This document shows, piece by piece, positions 47,305 to 59,174 of a stretch of 64,000 bases of DNA. The DNA lies in the NCBI GenBank assembly GCA_029783825.1, contig JAREIK010001718.1, positions 1,193,898 to 1,257,897 of the forward strand, written 5' to 3'. The stretch's first letter is position 1. Each line of letters opens with the position of its first letter. A program made the translations under genes and the position numbers. Under the pieces are notes generated by a model. That model did not search any database and was not told the origin of the DNA. It saw only the letters and a list, made by a program, of their open reading frames with translations. This stretch comes from Sapria himalayana. Its lineage: Eukaryota; Streptophyta; Magnoliopsida; Malpighiales; Rafflesiaceae.

Positions 47305-49295
47305 TAGAGGTGTCAAACGGGCCGGCCCGGCTCGACATGAAGCACGACATAGTTCAGTTGTGCATGGCCTGGAACGGCAGGAGAATGACTCGTGCCCATG
47401 CCCGTGCTCGTGCCGGCTTGTTCATGGTACGGCTCGTGCTGAGGCCAACCGGGCCTCGTGCCATACTAGGCACGACTCGATATCGAGGCCTGTGGGCACT
47501 ATTACTCCGCATGAGTAGGGAAACCACCCGCGACGGATCCAAAAATTCTGTCGGGGCACCGGGCCCCAAATTGGACCCATGGTTTTTTTGACCCGAGTCT
47601 GAGTCAATCCTCCCACCGGTAAAATTTAAAAATTTGAATGTAAATCATTGGATTTTGCCTCCAACGATTATGGGGCATAATTCTACGGCTTAGATGATTC
47701 TGCTCCAAATAAATCAATAAACATATTAAAAAATAAAAAAAAAACTTTTTTAAAAAATATTATTTTTTATTAATTTATAAACCCTCCCTTTCTAATATTT
47801 ATGTTTTTTAAAAATTTAAATTTCTTAATTCTCATTCTCTCTCTCTCTCTCTCTCTATCTATTTCCTAAATTCCTCACTCTCGGAATTTTGGCTTGGCTT
47901 TTTGGAACTCGCAACTCGGGCTCGATTTTGGTTGGTGTTTGGAATGAACTTTGGATTTGTGGTGCACATGCTTTATGCTATTTTATAGGTATTTCATTTT
48001 TGTATATAATTAACTATTAACTTAATTTTAAAAATATTAGTATTTTATTATTTAGTAGTCTTTCACTTTTTTTCTCTCTACTCTATCATCTTGTCTAAAA
48101 AAATGATAAATACTAATTTAAATAATAAAAATGAATTTAATATAAATATGAAAAATGAAAATTCTACGCAAAGGTTCGAGACTGCCGAAATTTTGATTTA
48201 GCTAGTCGTCTCGACCCAAACATATAAAAAACAAAAAACTAGAAGTACTTTAGTAGTTTGGACTCACTTTAATATAATTAAATAAAAAAAATATTAGAGG
48301 TGTCGATGAAGAATCGACACAGTGCAAATATTATAAGAAAATTAACTTGTAAGCGTGCGTATGTGATTGGACACCTTAAGAGACGTACCAAAATATGCAC
48401 CAAAAAATATGGTGCATTAGATCCTAGGCTAATCATACTTAGCGGTGAGGTTTTTGAGATTGGGTGAGGTTTTTGAAGCTGGATCCAGTTCAATCTCAAA
48501 GTTCCCCTTTCATAAACAGTAGTGAGTTGGGAAGGGAGAACATTGTCAAACTGATTACCACGATAAGTCTTCGATTAAAATTTTTAAGGATCAAAGGGTG
48601 GTGAGTATCATGTAGACATATTTTCAGCCTATATATCGTAAGATTTCTAGGTCCATATCTAGGAATGATATACTAAAATATTATAAGTTAAAAATAAATA
48701 ATAAGTAATAAATTTATGATATATAGTAGAATGGTGTCTATGACATCTAATATCTGGACTAATCACGATGATACATCTTATGCATGTCGCATCGCCCATT
48801 ATATAGATTCAAAATGGATTCTAAATAAACAAATTTTAGGATTTTTTGAGATTCTTCATCCTCATGATGGTCTAATCATTTTTGAGTGTATGATAAAGAT
48901 TTTTAGAGAATATAAAATTTAAAATAAAATTTTTAGTATCACATTTGATAATATAGCTAATAATAGAATGACAATTAATATGTTATGAAGATTGAACTTA
49001 AGAATTATAATGCTATAGAATGATAAAGTATAGTCTCTACTTGCAAAGAGGGTAGGGATCAAAACACGCATAGAGATTTCAAGCCAACAATCAATTATTT
49101 CTTATATAATTGACTGCACTGAGTTCATGAATGTCACAATAGAAAAGTTCCATATGTTATAATCAAAATGGAGACTGAGCAAGAGAATAATGATGCACAC
49201 ATGAGATCAATACAGTTGTTGAATGCCCTCAAAGTCAAGTCAGCCAATGAACAACCTCCAAGCAGATGACTCATGTATGTGGATGCTAATATAAA
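47305..49295 (+). mobile_element. hAT-5: RICESLEEPER-type hAT, 3' part missing
   Basis: The terminus TAGAGGTGTCAAACGGGCCG at 47305 is followed by about 300 bp of GC-rich subterminal sequence (GGCCCGGCTCG, CCGTGCTCGTGCCG, GGGCACCGGGCCCC). An AT-rich stretch and a + strand transposase remnant follow (48590-49010). The copy is interrupted at 49296, where the gypsy LTR begins. A matching right terminus was not found. 48290-48420 shares CACCTTAAGAGACRTRCC with hAT-6 at 62600. Confidence 0.65.
48590..49010 (+). pseudogene. hAT-5 transposase fragment, RICESLEEPER-like
   Basis: The + strand reads TYFQPIYRKISRSISRNDIL, then KYYKLK (the CLKLY-type segment). The frame at 48716-48922 follows: MVSMTSNIWTNHDDTSYACR (pattern VCLTSDIWTSxxxxxYICL), then IAHYIDSKWILNKQILGFFE (pattern TAHFIDSNWNLQKRILNF), HPHDGLIIFECMIKIFREY, and after a stop FSITFDNIANNRM (pattern FSITVDNASANDT, with its catalytic Asp). 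The remainder is missing. Probable source of the GC-rich hAT family in this window. Confidence 0.7.
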
Positions 49296-49682
49296 TGAGA
49301 TATTGGGACACATCAGCTCCCAAGGGGTTCTATTCATTCCATCTCAATTGTAACATATATTTTTTTTCCTTATTTTATTTGCTTGACGGAATAAAAACAC
49401 AAAATATATTATTCAAACAACCAGTTTTCCTTTACACGAGCAATCCCGCATGCAGGTCTGTTATCTGTCCTAGAGCTGTACCTGAATATTGTCCCATAAT
49501 GGAGTAAGCAAAGTTCAATAGAGGTAAAACATTATACATATATATCAACACTTATTCAAGTATAATGTTTATATGAATGCAATTATAGATAAAATATTTG
49601 TATAGTCATATTCCTGAGCCCCATCGACTCCAACACATATGTCAAAGCCAAGTGTGATATATTATATATATAGATGTAGATA

Positions 49683-49700
49683 TGTGTGTGTGTGTGTGTG
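49683..49700. repeat. (TG)9 microsatellite in the 3' LTR
   Basis: Followed by TCTATAGAAATATATAT, exactly as in the 5' LTR tract at 59621-59640. Confidence 0.9.
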
Positions 49701-50046
49701 TCTATAGAAATATATATATTTGTTTTAGAATTATTCTGAAAAATATGAATCTCCTCCAAAAAATAATATTGGACATTCTCCGAACAAAATATACTATTCT
49801 TAGACATAATCTGAGAAATATGGATATCCTTTGAAAAAACATATTAGATATTTTCCAATAAAATATTTTTTTTCCTTATATATTTTTCAAAAATCACTGT
49901 GTAACTCAATCTGAATGTTGTCCCAAATTGAGCTCGTATATTTATATTAGTTATGCTCCTAAAAAAATAGTGTGCAATTCAATCTGGACGTTGCTCCAAT
50001 TCATGTTCGCAAAAATTACAATCCATTATACATTTATTTGTATGTA

Positions 50047-50069
50047 TGTGTGTGTGTGTGTGTGTGTGT
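50047..50069. repeat. (TG)n microsatellite in the 3' LTR
   Basis: About 11 units. The corresponding place in the 5' LTR (about 59925) has only TATATATATTGTTATATA. Confidence 0.9.
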
Positions 50070-50918
50070 CATGCACTCACCCATTTATATGAAATGTTCC
50101 TATGGGTATGAAATACAAATATAGCATTCACGATTAAATCATAATCCAAACATAATTATAACTATCCAAACTCAATTTACACTGCAATATATTTTACTAA
50201 ATGAAATATGAAAAATTTTCACCAATTAATCATTCCCAATAAAATTTCTAAATAGTATGAATTAAAATATAAATCATGATTATTTAGTACCTTTAAATAG
50301 AAAAAAATACCGATAAGAGAAAGCCACTATCACTCAAAAGATTTTATAAAAATTTTATAAATTTGATATCAAACTGAAGATATTGTTGCGTAGAGCAACT
50401 TTTGTTCTTGGACTATTCAATTCTAATTCTAGAATAATCCATTATGTTCAAAAAAAATCAACGAAACTTTTATTTTTTTTCTCTGCACTGTGTCTCTCAT
50501 CTCCTTGAAGTAATGTTTTTATTTTTTTCCTATTTCTAGATTCTCATCATTTTTTTTTAATTATTTTAGTAAAATAATATATTAAAAAAATTTATTATTA
50601 TTATTATTTGTGTGTGTGTGTGATGCTTGGACCATGCATGAGTAGCCACGTTCTGACGTTGTGGCACAGTCTTTTCATTTTTTAATTTCCTAATTATTAT
50701 AATAATTATTTAAATAAATTTAAAAATAATTAAATTCTGACTTTCTCAGAATTTTACGAAATTTATCACCGTAGCTATATTTTCTAAGACGAATTTAATA
50801 ACGAAATTTATTTTATCATCAGTATTCTAACATTTTTAGCTTATTTTTCTTATTACAAAATTATTATTTTATCCATTTTTTCCGGAAAAAAAATCATATT
50901 ATATATTTATTCATTTTT

Positions 50919-52480
50919 TTTCCAGGATTTCACATTCTTTCATTAAAAAATTTCATCCCAAAATTGACACAGATATATCATTACAATTATAAACATATAT
51001 TGAAGCTAAATAATTATTAAATTACTAAAACACATATATTCATTTTCATATAAAATAGAATAAGCAACATACATCGTGTATTTACATTCTCATGCTTTTT
51101 CTTTTATTTCTTGATGTTGTCATATCACTTTTACTAGCCGCACAGTCTTACTTCGCAAAATTTGATCTTGACAATCAAGAATACACACTAATATTTCTTT
51201 AAACATTCCATCTGTATCGATAATGAGTTCACCTCAATTCATTACATGAATTGAATCAAAAATATATTTCTAAGCATAGAAACATGGAATATTTCGTGGA
51301 CACCTGATAAATATAATAGTAATATCAATCGATAAGGAAGCAAACTCACCTCGAGTATTTAGAAAATCCCAATATATATTGACGATAACTTTTCATGCTT
51401 ATCAAATCTGATTAATTCTCTTTTTGACATTACTTTCAAGAAAATATGATCTCTCACCTTAAAATCTAGAGGTCGTCATTATCTATCAATATAACTTTTC
51501 TATCAACTTTGAGCTAAAAGAAGATATTGTCATATCAAATCTATTTTCTTTGAGATATTTCTAATCACATATGAACACGTGATAGATCTATCTCTCACCT
51601 CAGCCCAATAAACTGGAGATCGACATGGTCTTTCATAAAATGCTTCATATGGTGTCATTTGAATATTTGTCTAATAATTATTATTATGGACAAATTTATT
51701 TTTTTCCAAGATTTCACATTCTCTCCTCCTTAAAAAATTTCGTCTCGAAATTCTCACAGATATACCTTTACAATTATAAATATTTCTTGAAGTTAAATAA
51801 TTATTAAATTATTAAAATACATACCTTTATTTTTCAAATAAAAAAGGATAAATAACACGTATCATGTCTTCACATTCTCATGTTTCTTCTTCAATTCATT
51901 GATGTTGTCATATCACTTTTACCAGCTTCACAATCTTGTATCACAAAACTTGATCTCGACAATCAATAATACACACTGCATTTCTTTAAATGTTTCATCA
52001 ATATCAATAATGAGTTCGTCCCAATTTATTACATGAGTTGGATCAAAAATATTTTTCCTAAGCATAGAAACGTGGATATCTCTTAGACACCAGATAAATA
52101 TAACAATAATGTCAATCGATATGAAACCAAACACACCTTAAATATTTTGAAAAGCCCAATATACCTTGGCAATAACTTTTCACACTTGTTAAATCTGATT
52201 ACTCTCTTTTTTGACATTACTTTCAAGTAAACATGATCTTCCACCTTAAATTCTAGATGTCATCATCATCTATCAGTATAATTTTTCTGTCGACTTTGAG
52301 CCGTAATAAGATATTATCATGTCAAATCTACTTTCTCTGAGATATTTCTAATCACATATGGACCACTGATGGATCAGTCTCCCACCTCAGCCGAACAAAC
52401 TAGAGATCGAAATGGTCTTCCATAAAATATTTCATATGTTATAATTTGAATACTTGTCTAATAATTATTATTATAGGCAA
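50919..52480 (-). repeat. Tandem duplication of gypsy integrase C-end, polypurine tract and first LTR bases (two copies of about 775 bp)
   Basis: Copy 1 is about 50919-51695 and copy 2 about 51696-52480. Both run from TTTTTCCARGATTTCACATT through GATGTTGTCATATCACTTTTAC, AATAATGAGTTC, TAAGCATAGAAACRTGG and TTTTGACATTACTTTCAAG to TGTCTAATAATTATTATTAT. At the junction the integrase end (ATGGACAAATT) is fused to the LTR start (TATTTTTTTCCAAG) over a short shared AAATTTATT-like stretch. Confidence 0.85.
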
Positions 52481-52520
52481 ATTTGACCAAAAGTAGATAT
52501 TCTTCCCAGCTGCCCTTAAA
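51928..52520 (-). pseudogene. gypsy integrase C-terminal/chromodomain-side region (upper copy)
   Basis: The minus strand reads LEISQRK and RLKVDRKI near 52340, then MLRKNIFDPTHVINWDELII at about 52070-52010 (pattern FHVSMLRKYxPDPTHVIxxEPIxI). KLVKVI and QHQIEEET-like sequence follows in shifted frames (pattern KLVKVLWxHHxxEEATWE), which is the end of Tekay/Del integrases. Stops are frequent. The lower copy (50935-51690) shows the same blocks, more decayed. Confidence 0.75.
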
Positions 52521-52530
52521 ATATCGCAGC

Positions 52531-55500
52531 CAAGGAAGCACGGATATGCCAATCTACAACCGTGTCCCCATGTCAAACACGTGGAGACGATGATACAGTA
52601 CAGACACACCACGGATACGTTTCTGATATATCACGTGGCATATCGTTAACCAATTCATATCCTATACGCCACATGACATATCAAATGGACGCGTTGAATA
52701 TGTATCCGATGCATATTTATTATGAAAACGTTCGACTTACTATAAAATCAATGTATTATGCCTACGACAACTCCGAGTGCCCGACAACAATGTTTGGGTC
52801 TTAAAAAGTAATGGCAGGGGAGGTAGAGGGTTGTCTTTGCTTTGGGATTTCGAAGCAGTAACATGGGGGGGGGGATTTAAATCCATATTTTTAATTTTTA
52901 ATTATGATTGATTAATAAATATGCAAAATATAATAAATAAATTTTTTTGATGTATATAATATAAATATGCATAATTTTTGTAGTATGCAATATGCAATAT
53001 GTAAGTATAATGATTTAGGTTTTATAATATACATTTTTTTTAAATACATAATTTTTTTTCATGCAGAATTATACAATACAATGAATTATAATTCTGAGCC
53101 TTCAAATAATCAATAGAATATTCAAGATGTCAATAATAATGCTCCATTATGAAGATATGTCAGGAAATATGCGAAATTAAATAATGAAAAAAGAGTAAGA
53201 AATATTACTTTTCAATTTAATTTATGTAGACAAATATATAGAGGATCATATTATGAGTCAAGGCTCACTTGTTGAAAATTAAAAGAGTTGAAGTTGCATC
53301 TTGTACTAAAGTAACGAACCAAAATTTGATTGAAATGCGAAAAGTGATGGAGGAAACTGAATAAAGGATGAAACAATCTAATTTTAAACAACCTATATCA
53401 AGCGTTGCACATTCTAATTTTGAGAATATTTCTTCTAGTGCTAGTGTAATTGATATTAAAATGAGAAAAGAGTCTATGTGATCAATTGAAAAAATATTCA
53501 ATATGGGTTCACATGAAATAGTTGACAGTGAGATAGCTAAAATATTTTATGCTGGGGAGTCATCTTTTTACTTTGCTAAAAATCCTTATTATACTCGTGC
53601 CTTTAAAAGTGCAAGTCAACTTTCAAATTATGTCTCACCAAACTATAATGTATTAAGAATAATATTATTGCAGAAAGAGAAGAGTAAAATTAAGAATCAA
53701 TTGGAACCAATCAAGAAGACTTAGAATGAGAAATGTATGAGCATTTACAGTGATAGATGATCAGATGTTCAAAGAAAGCTACTTATTAACATTATGGTAG
53801 TCTCAGAAAGTGGACTAATATTTTTGAAATCAATAAACTGGAAAGGGGAGACTAAGGACAAATAATTTATAGCAGATTTGTTGATTAACATTATACAAGA
53901 GATTGGTCCTCAAAAAGTAGTTCAAGTTATAACTGATAATGCTGTAGCTTGCAAAGCTACAGGACACATTGTAAAAATAAAGTTTTGACATATCTTTTGG
54001 ACCTCATGTGTGTTTCATACTCTCAATCTTGCTCTGAAGAATATTTGTGTACCAACAACACACACAAGATATGATGATGTGATGGAATAATATGGTTGGA
54101 TCTCTCAGATTTCAAGTAATGCCTCTTTCATCAAGAATTTCATTATGAATCATGCAATGAAACTATTGATGTTTAATAATCATTACAAGTTAAAATTAAT
54201 TTCAGTGATCGATACACGTTTTGCTTCAACTATTATTATACTTAAACGATTTAAGATAATAAAAAGAGGTTTAGAACAATTAGTGATAAATAAAGAATGT
54301 GAAATATATAAAAAATATAATTAGTGAAAGCTAAATAAATAAAATATAAAATCCTAAATGAATACTTTTGGATGGATGTGAATTATACCCTCAGTTTTAC
54401 AACTCTCAATTATGAGATGCTTCGATTAGCTGTCGCTGACAAGCCTTGTCATTACAATAATTGAGTAGTGAGAGTCGATAATCGAAAAAATAAAGGAAAT
54501 CATTTATAAGAAAGAACATAAAAGTTTCATAGAAAATTCAAGGCATAATTTTGATTTATTTGTCAAATATTTAAGTTTTGATTAAAAATTTTAAATTTTA
54601 AATTATATTTAAACTTATATGAATTATTGTGTAATTTTACTTGTAGATTTTTTGATATTGTAAATGAAATCTTGGTGGAAAGATGGAATAAAAGCCACAC
54701 ATATTTACCTTCCTTAGCTCATTCATTAAATCCAAGGTAATTTTAAGAGTTTAAATTGTAGGCTTTGATAATTTTAATATAAATGATATTCTATTATGTT
54801 TACCTTTTTATAAATTATGTTATTACTCAACTTGCAGGTATTATAGTCAACAATGATTTGATGAGTCTAATGATCGTGTTCCACCACATTGAGATTTAGA
54901 AATAATAAATGAAAAAAAAATATTTTGAGAAATATTTTTCAAATAAAGATGAGAGGAGACAAGCAAATGATGAGTATGTTATGTTTTTGGTATTTTTGTA
55001 GATTTTCTAGTAGTGATTTCATCAATGACAAGTGGTACATGAGCCTTATTAAATGATGAATTGTTCATGGAGCTTCTGCACTAATGCTTCAATCTATAGT
55101 ATTAAAATTACTAGGACAATCTTGTTCATCCTCATGTTACAAAAGAAATCAGAGCACATATAATTATATTCACTCCATGAAAAGAAACAATTTGATACTA
55201 CAAAAAACTAAAAACTTGGTTTATATTCATAATAATCTCCAACTTCTGTCAAGAAGATCTCCAAACTATAATGAAAGTAAATCTAAAATGTGAGACATTG
55301 AAGGTAATGATTTTAACTCAATGGATATTAAAAATACTGGAATTTTTAAGATTGCAAATGTTTCTTTTGATGAATATGAACTGAAAGATATTCTATTTGA
55401 TTCAAAATGAAATGCTAATTTTTTATTTTAATATTTCTTATGTTTATGTTTTAATGTTTGCAAAAATAATATTTGAATATTTTTTTTATTTATCTAAATT

Positions 55501-55558
55501 AGGCGTGTATCCTGACGTGTCATATCCCCGTGTTTATTTCCATGTCCATGCTTCTTAG
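52531..55558 (+). mobile_element. hAT-2 DNA transposon (3,028 bp), sister of hAT-1, inserted in gypsy integrase
   Basis: The target duplication is ATCGCAGC (52523-52530) versus TTCGCAAC (55559-55566), 6 of 8 identical. Termini are CAAGGAAGCACGGATATG and (reverse complement) CTAAGAAGCATGGACATG. The interior parallels hAT-1 on the opposite strand, including a homopolymer of ten G at 52865-52874 (hAT-1 has ten C at 5337-5346 in the same place). CACGTG words lie near the 5' end. Gypsy integrase sequence resumes on each side. Confidence 0.85.
53061..55410 (+). pseudogene. hAT-2 transposase (broken)
   Basis: The ATG at 53061 opens MQNYT, as in hAT-1. Readable blocks are REVVDSEI-like sequence at 53503-53724 (SHEIVDSEIAKIFYAGESSF, FYFAKNPYYTRAF, LLQKEKSKI), a DUF659 region near 53790-54060 with VITDNAVACKATG after frame adjustment, HTLNLALKNI-like sequence near 54020-54050, and the C-terminal domain at 55084-55293 (LKLLGQSCSSSCYKRNQSTY). 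A tail ending DILFDSK with stop at 55408-55410 follows. It has more stops and frameshifts than hAT-1. The family acts by cut and paste; this copy is inactive. Confidence 0.8.
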
Positions 55559-55850
55559 TTCGCAACATATCTTCCAAAACTTGTATAGTTTTTTCCGACT
55601 GACCGTCTGTTTATGGATGAAATGCAGTACTCATTGTCAACTGTGTTCTCATTGCTTTGTGAAATCTCTTCCAAAATAAGCCGTAAATCTAGGATCTCTA
55701 TCTAATACAATAAATACTGACACTCCATGTAATCAGATAATTTCTCTTATGCCTACACAATTTCTCACGTATGAAGGTCATCCGTATTGCCAAAAAATAT
55801 GTTGATTTTGTAAGCCAATCCACAGTTATGCACACAACATCATGTTTTTG
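55559..55850 (-). pseudogene. gypsy integrase catalytic core, segment between two hAT insertions
   Basis: The minus strand reads KHDVVCITVDWLTKSTYF and LAIRMTFIREKLCRHK (pattern HDTIWVVVDRLTKSAHFLPIRMTF), then, after frame changes, DRDPRFT near 55700 and TDGQSEKTIQVLEDM near 55600. The three acidic catalytic residues of the DDE core are still recognisable. The reading runs into hAT-2 on one side and the 570-bp hAT on the other. Confidence 0.75.
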
Positions 55851-56420
55851 TAGAGGTGTCAAACAGACCGGGCTGGCCTGGCCCGGCCCAATTTTAGACT
55901 GCCCAACCGAGCTAGCGTTCTGAGCCAAGCCCGGCACTGTACAAAAATAGTATCGTGTCTGGCTCGGCATGGAATAGTAGCAGTGTCGTGCCATGCCCGA
56001 CACAGAACATTAACTGTGTCGTGCCTGGCCATGCACATTTACTATGGAAGTCTAACCCAGCACAGGCACGTGGCCCAAAAACCTCCGGGTTTGGCCCGGG
56101 AAAACCCTAATTTTTTAAAAAAATTAGAGTTTCGGCGGCACGCCTTTACGCCACCACGCATCTTGCCCCTTACGAGGCTTGGTGAGTCTTGCTTGTCGAG
56201 CATCGGCTAGTATTGACTACATTCAGTGCGTGGTCATGCATGTCGTGCCCATGTGCCTGGCATGACACTGTAGTGTGTCGTGTCGAGCCCGGGCATGACA
56301 CTGTAGCATGTTGTGCCAATCTCATGCACTGCTGAGCCGTGCCGAACTCAGGCTCTGCTGATTCGTGTCGTGCCTGTGCCGAGCCCGTGTCGAGCCGACC
56401 CAGCCCGTTTGACATCGATA
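55851..56420. mobile_element. 570-bp GC-rich non-autonomous hAT element with 8-bp TSD
   Basis: Flanks are TGTTTTTG (55843-55850) and TGTTTTCG (56421-56428), 7 of 8 identical. Termini are TAGAGGTGTCAAACAGACCG and (reverse complement) TATCGATGTCAAACGGGCTG. The interior is dense in GGCCCGGCCC, GAGCCCGTGTCGAGCC and CATGGCACGACAC-like words and has no transposase. Frames at 55983-56210 and 56170-56415 are compositional. Its ends match the large hAT-3, hAT-5 and hAT-6 elements, which could have supplied the transposase. Confidence 0.85.
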
Positions 56421-56428
56421 TGTTTTCG

Positions 56429-58321
56429 TGATGTCTGTGACAAGTGAGTCACAAAATCTATCATGTTATACTCTCATTTTCACTTTGCTAATTCCAATGG
56501 CTGGAATAATCCTGTTAGAATCTGTTGCTCAACCTTTAACTGTTGACACATGAAGCATCGTCAAATAAAATCTTCAATGTCTCGCTTCATCCCATTCCAG
56601 TAATACTAGCGATGAATATCATTATACATCTTTGTGCCACTCGGATGCACCGTAAAATGAGAATAATAAAATTATCTAAGAATTTCTTCTCTCAATTCTA
56701 TTATCTAAGGAACCACAATTGGTCTCATAAACCAAAGATTATCATCCATACGAACAGCCCAACTTTCATCGCATGTACCAGTCTCTATTCGATTTTTTAT
56801 AGATAATATTTTTGAATCTTATTTCTAGATCTAAATCACCTTATTTAATAGGAAATGTATAGCTACTAACCTTTCGATAACACTATAACTTTGTAATATT
56901 ATAAGCTGAATCATCTCACAGTTTCAAGCAAATCTCATTCCCACGAAGCTATAATAACTAGTGTAACTCATGACTTCCGTCTATGTGCATCAGCCATCAC
57001 ATTTATCTTACATGAATAGTAATACAAAGTAAAATCATAATCTTCTAGATACTTCATTCATTGACATTATCTCATGTTAAGGTCTCGTTGTGTAATAATC
57101 TATTTCAGACTTTTATAGTTTGAATATACTTCAAATTTCTCCCTATACAAATAATAACGTCATATTTTAAAAGTAAAGACGATAACCGCCAATTCTATAT
57201 TATGTGTTGGATAATTCCACTCATTATCCTTTAACAACCTTAAACCATAAACTATAACTCTCCCTAATTGTATCAAAATATATCTCAATCTATCTTCGAA
57301 ACATCACAATGCACTGTAAATTTCTGTCCTATACTCAGAACTATTAGAATAAGAGCTAAAGAAAATCTCATTTTCAATTCCTGAAATACCTTCTAACGTG
57401 AATCAATACACTCATACTTAATTTTTTTCGTGATCAATCTAGTCATTGGAATAACTAACTGAGAAAAGTTTTTAATAAATCTTCTATAATATCCAGACAA
57501 TCCTAAAAAATTACGTATCTCAAAAACTAAATTTGGTCTCTACCAACGCATAACTACCCTGACTTTTTCAGGGTCCACTGATACACTAGTAGCTAATACT
57601 AAATGTCCCAAAAATTTTACTCAACCAAAAATCACATTTATCAAACTCGATATACAAATTATGTTCTCTCAAAATTTAGAGAATAAAATTTAAATGATAT
57701 TCATGATCTGCTTCAGACAGAAAATAGATCAAAATGGTATCCACGAAAATTACAACAAAATAATCTAAATATGATTAAAATATTTTATGTATGAGATCCA
57801 TGAAAACTGTTAGCATATTTGTTAATCCGAAAGGTATTGCATAAACTCAAAATGTTTATCTAGATTCTAAATAATATCTTAGGGATGTCAATCTCCCTAA
57901 TTCACAACTAGTAATATCTAGTATGAAGATCTATTTTGAAAAAAACTCATGCCCATTTTAATTGGTCAAACAAAACATCAATCCTTGATAATTGATATTA
58001 ATTCTTTATCATAACCTTATTTTAATGTCGATAATCAATGCACGGTCAAAAAGTTTTATCCTTTTTTTTTGCAAATAAAACTATAGCACCCTAAGGTAAA
58101 ATATTGAATCTAATGAAATTATTGTCCAATAAATCTTGTATTTGGACCTTGAGTTCTTGTAATTCAATCGGTATCTTCCTATGAGGAGTCATAGAAATGA
58201 GTGATGTACTTGGATGTAACTCAATTTTGATGTTCAAATTCATGTGCGGGAGTAATCCTGATAATTCATCTGGAAAAACATCTTCATATTCACAAATTAT
58301 CTGAGGAAGATCCATATTCAA
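56429..58321 (-). pseudogene. gypsy reverse transcriptase, RNase H and integrase zinc domain (broken)
   Basis: The longest open piece (58321-58091) starts MNMDLPQIICEYEDVFPDEL and contains LSGLLPHMNLNIKIELHPST. It matches the DFPEVFPEDLPGLPP...IDLxPGTxPI block just before gypsy RT. Around 57850-57720 the frame reads PFGLTNMLTVFMDLIHKIF (pattern PFGLTNAPATFMDLMNRVF) and YLDYFVVIFVDTILIYF. In the latter, the RT catalytic VFIDDILVY box has lost its second Asp (Asp to Thr). LREHNLYIEFDKCDFWLS follows near 57640. RNase H and the HHCC region (56980-56500) are poorly readable. WLELLKDYD-like and pre-core sequence is missing or scrambled. Confidence 0.8.
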
Positions 58322-59160
58322 TTTTCACTCTTTTTTTAGGATGAGACATGACAATCAACTCATAAGTTGTACATGACATTTAGAACATATATAGTTTGTG
58401 GTAAAGAATCATGTTTATCCCCTAAAATATAACATATACATCGTCTGATGTGTAAATAATAATTATTTCTATGATTATTATCAATAATGACTCAATATGT
58501 AGTTAACCAACATATTCAAAGAATTACATCAAAATCTAATATGTCCATAGCCCTAAGGTCTACCATGAGTAAAATCCTTTAGATTTAAAACTCACTATTT
58601 TGACATGTCTGACTAATTTTCACCTTAGTTTCCAATGGAGAAGTCACATGCAATGGCTCATCTAAGTTTTTTTTTTCTCAACTTGTTGAAATCAATGATG
58701 TGCTTCTATTGGGTCCCCTTCTACTATAAATATCAAAAGATGATGTACTTTGAACATTTGTAAGTTACTTGGCTCTTCTTGACCTACAATTGTACAAGTC
58801 TGTGCAACCCTGGCAATGATAATACCCACAACATCTATGAAAGCATGTTGGCCAAATATGGCTAAGGGTTGATCCCCATTTCATGGACGTTCTATGTAAC
58901 ATCATTCACTATTTGTCATACACATAAATCAAATAATAATATAAAAATCACAAATATTTCCTATTATTAGTGCACATACCAACTAATAATAAACTTTTCA
59001 TTTTAAAATTATCTTTTCATTTTCTTAACCGCTAAGGTTATTATACTTTACCCTAGTGTTCCTTTTTTTTTTGAGTATTAGATATTTATATATCTAAACT
59101 TTACTACCATATTATGCAACTTGTACCAATTTCTGAGTTATCGGTAATCATATACCTAAC
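58322..59160 (-). pseudogene. gypsy protease remnant and collapsed gag region
   Basis: Around 58680-58400 the minus strand reads LDEPLHVTSPLETKVKISQ, then VDLRAMDILDFDVI and MCWLTTY in broken frames. These correspond to the end of the gypsy aspartic protease (pattern LVLDMxDYDVILGMDWL). Only about 260 bp remain between here and the primer site, where a gag of more than 1 kb is expected. A Cys/His-rich stretch near 58850-58800 could be the last trace of the zinc knuckle. Confidence 0.6.
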
Positions 59161-59174
59161 TTCTGATACCAAAC
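59161..59174 (-). other. Primer binding site of the gypsy element
   Basis: Next to the LTR end (minus strand ...ATATCACA) lies GTTTGGTATCAGAA, containing TGGTATCAGA of the initiator tRNA-Met complement. Confidence 0.75.

Larger units (their letters stand above)
49296..50934 (-). repeat. 3' LTR of the gypsy element (1.64 kb)
   Basis: It begins TGTGAAATCC on the minus strand, directly after the polypurine tract, and ends ...ATATCTCA at 49296. It aligns over most of its length with 59175-60490, including CAATTGTAACATATATTTTT, ACTCACCCATTTATATGAAA and AATAAATCATGATTATT-like words. It contains two (TG)n tracts. Confidence 0.8.

Noticed and set aside
47310..47616. Arg/Ala-rich + frame and two antisense frames
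   Set aside because: Same cause: GC-rich terminus of hAT-5.
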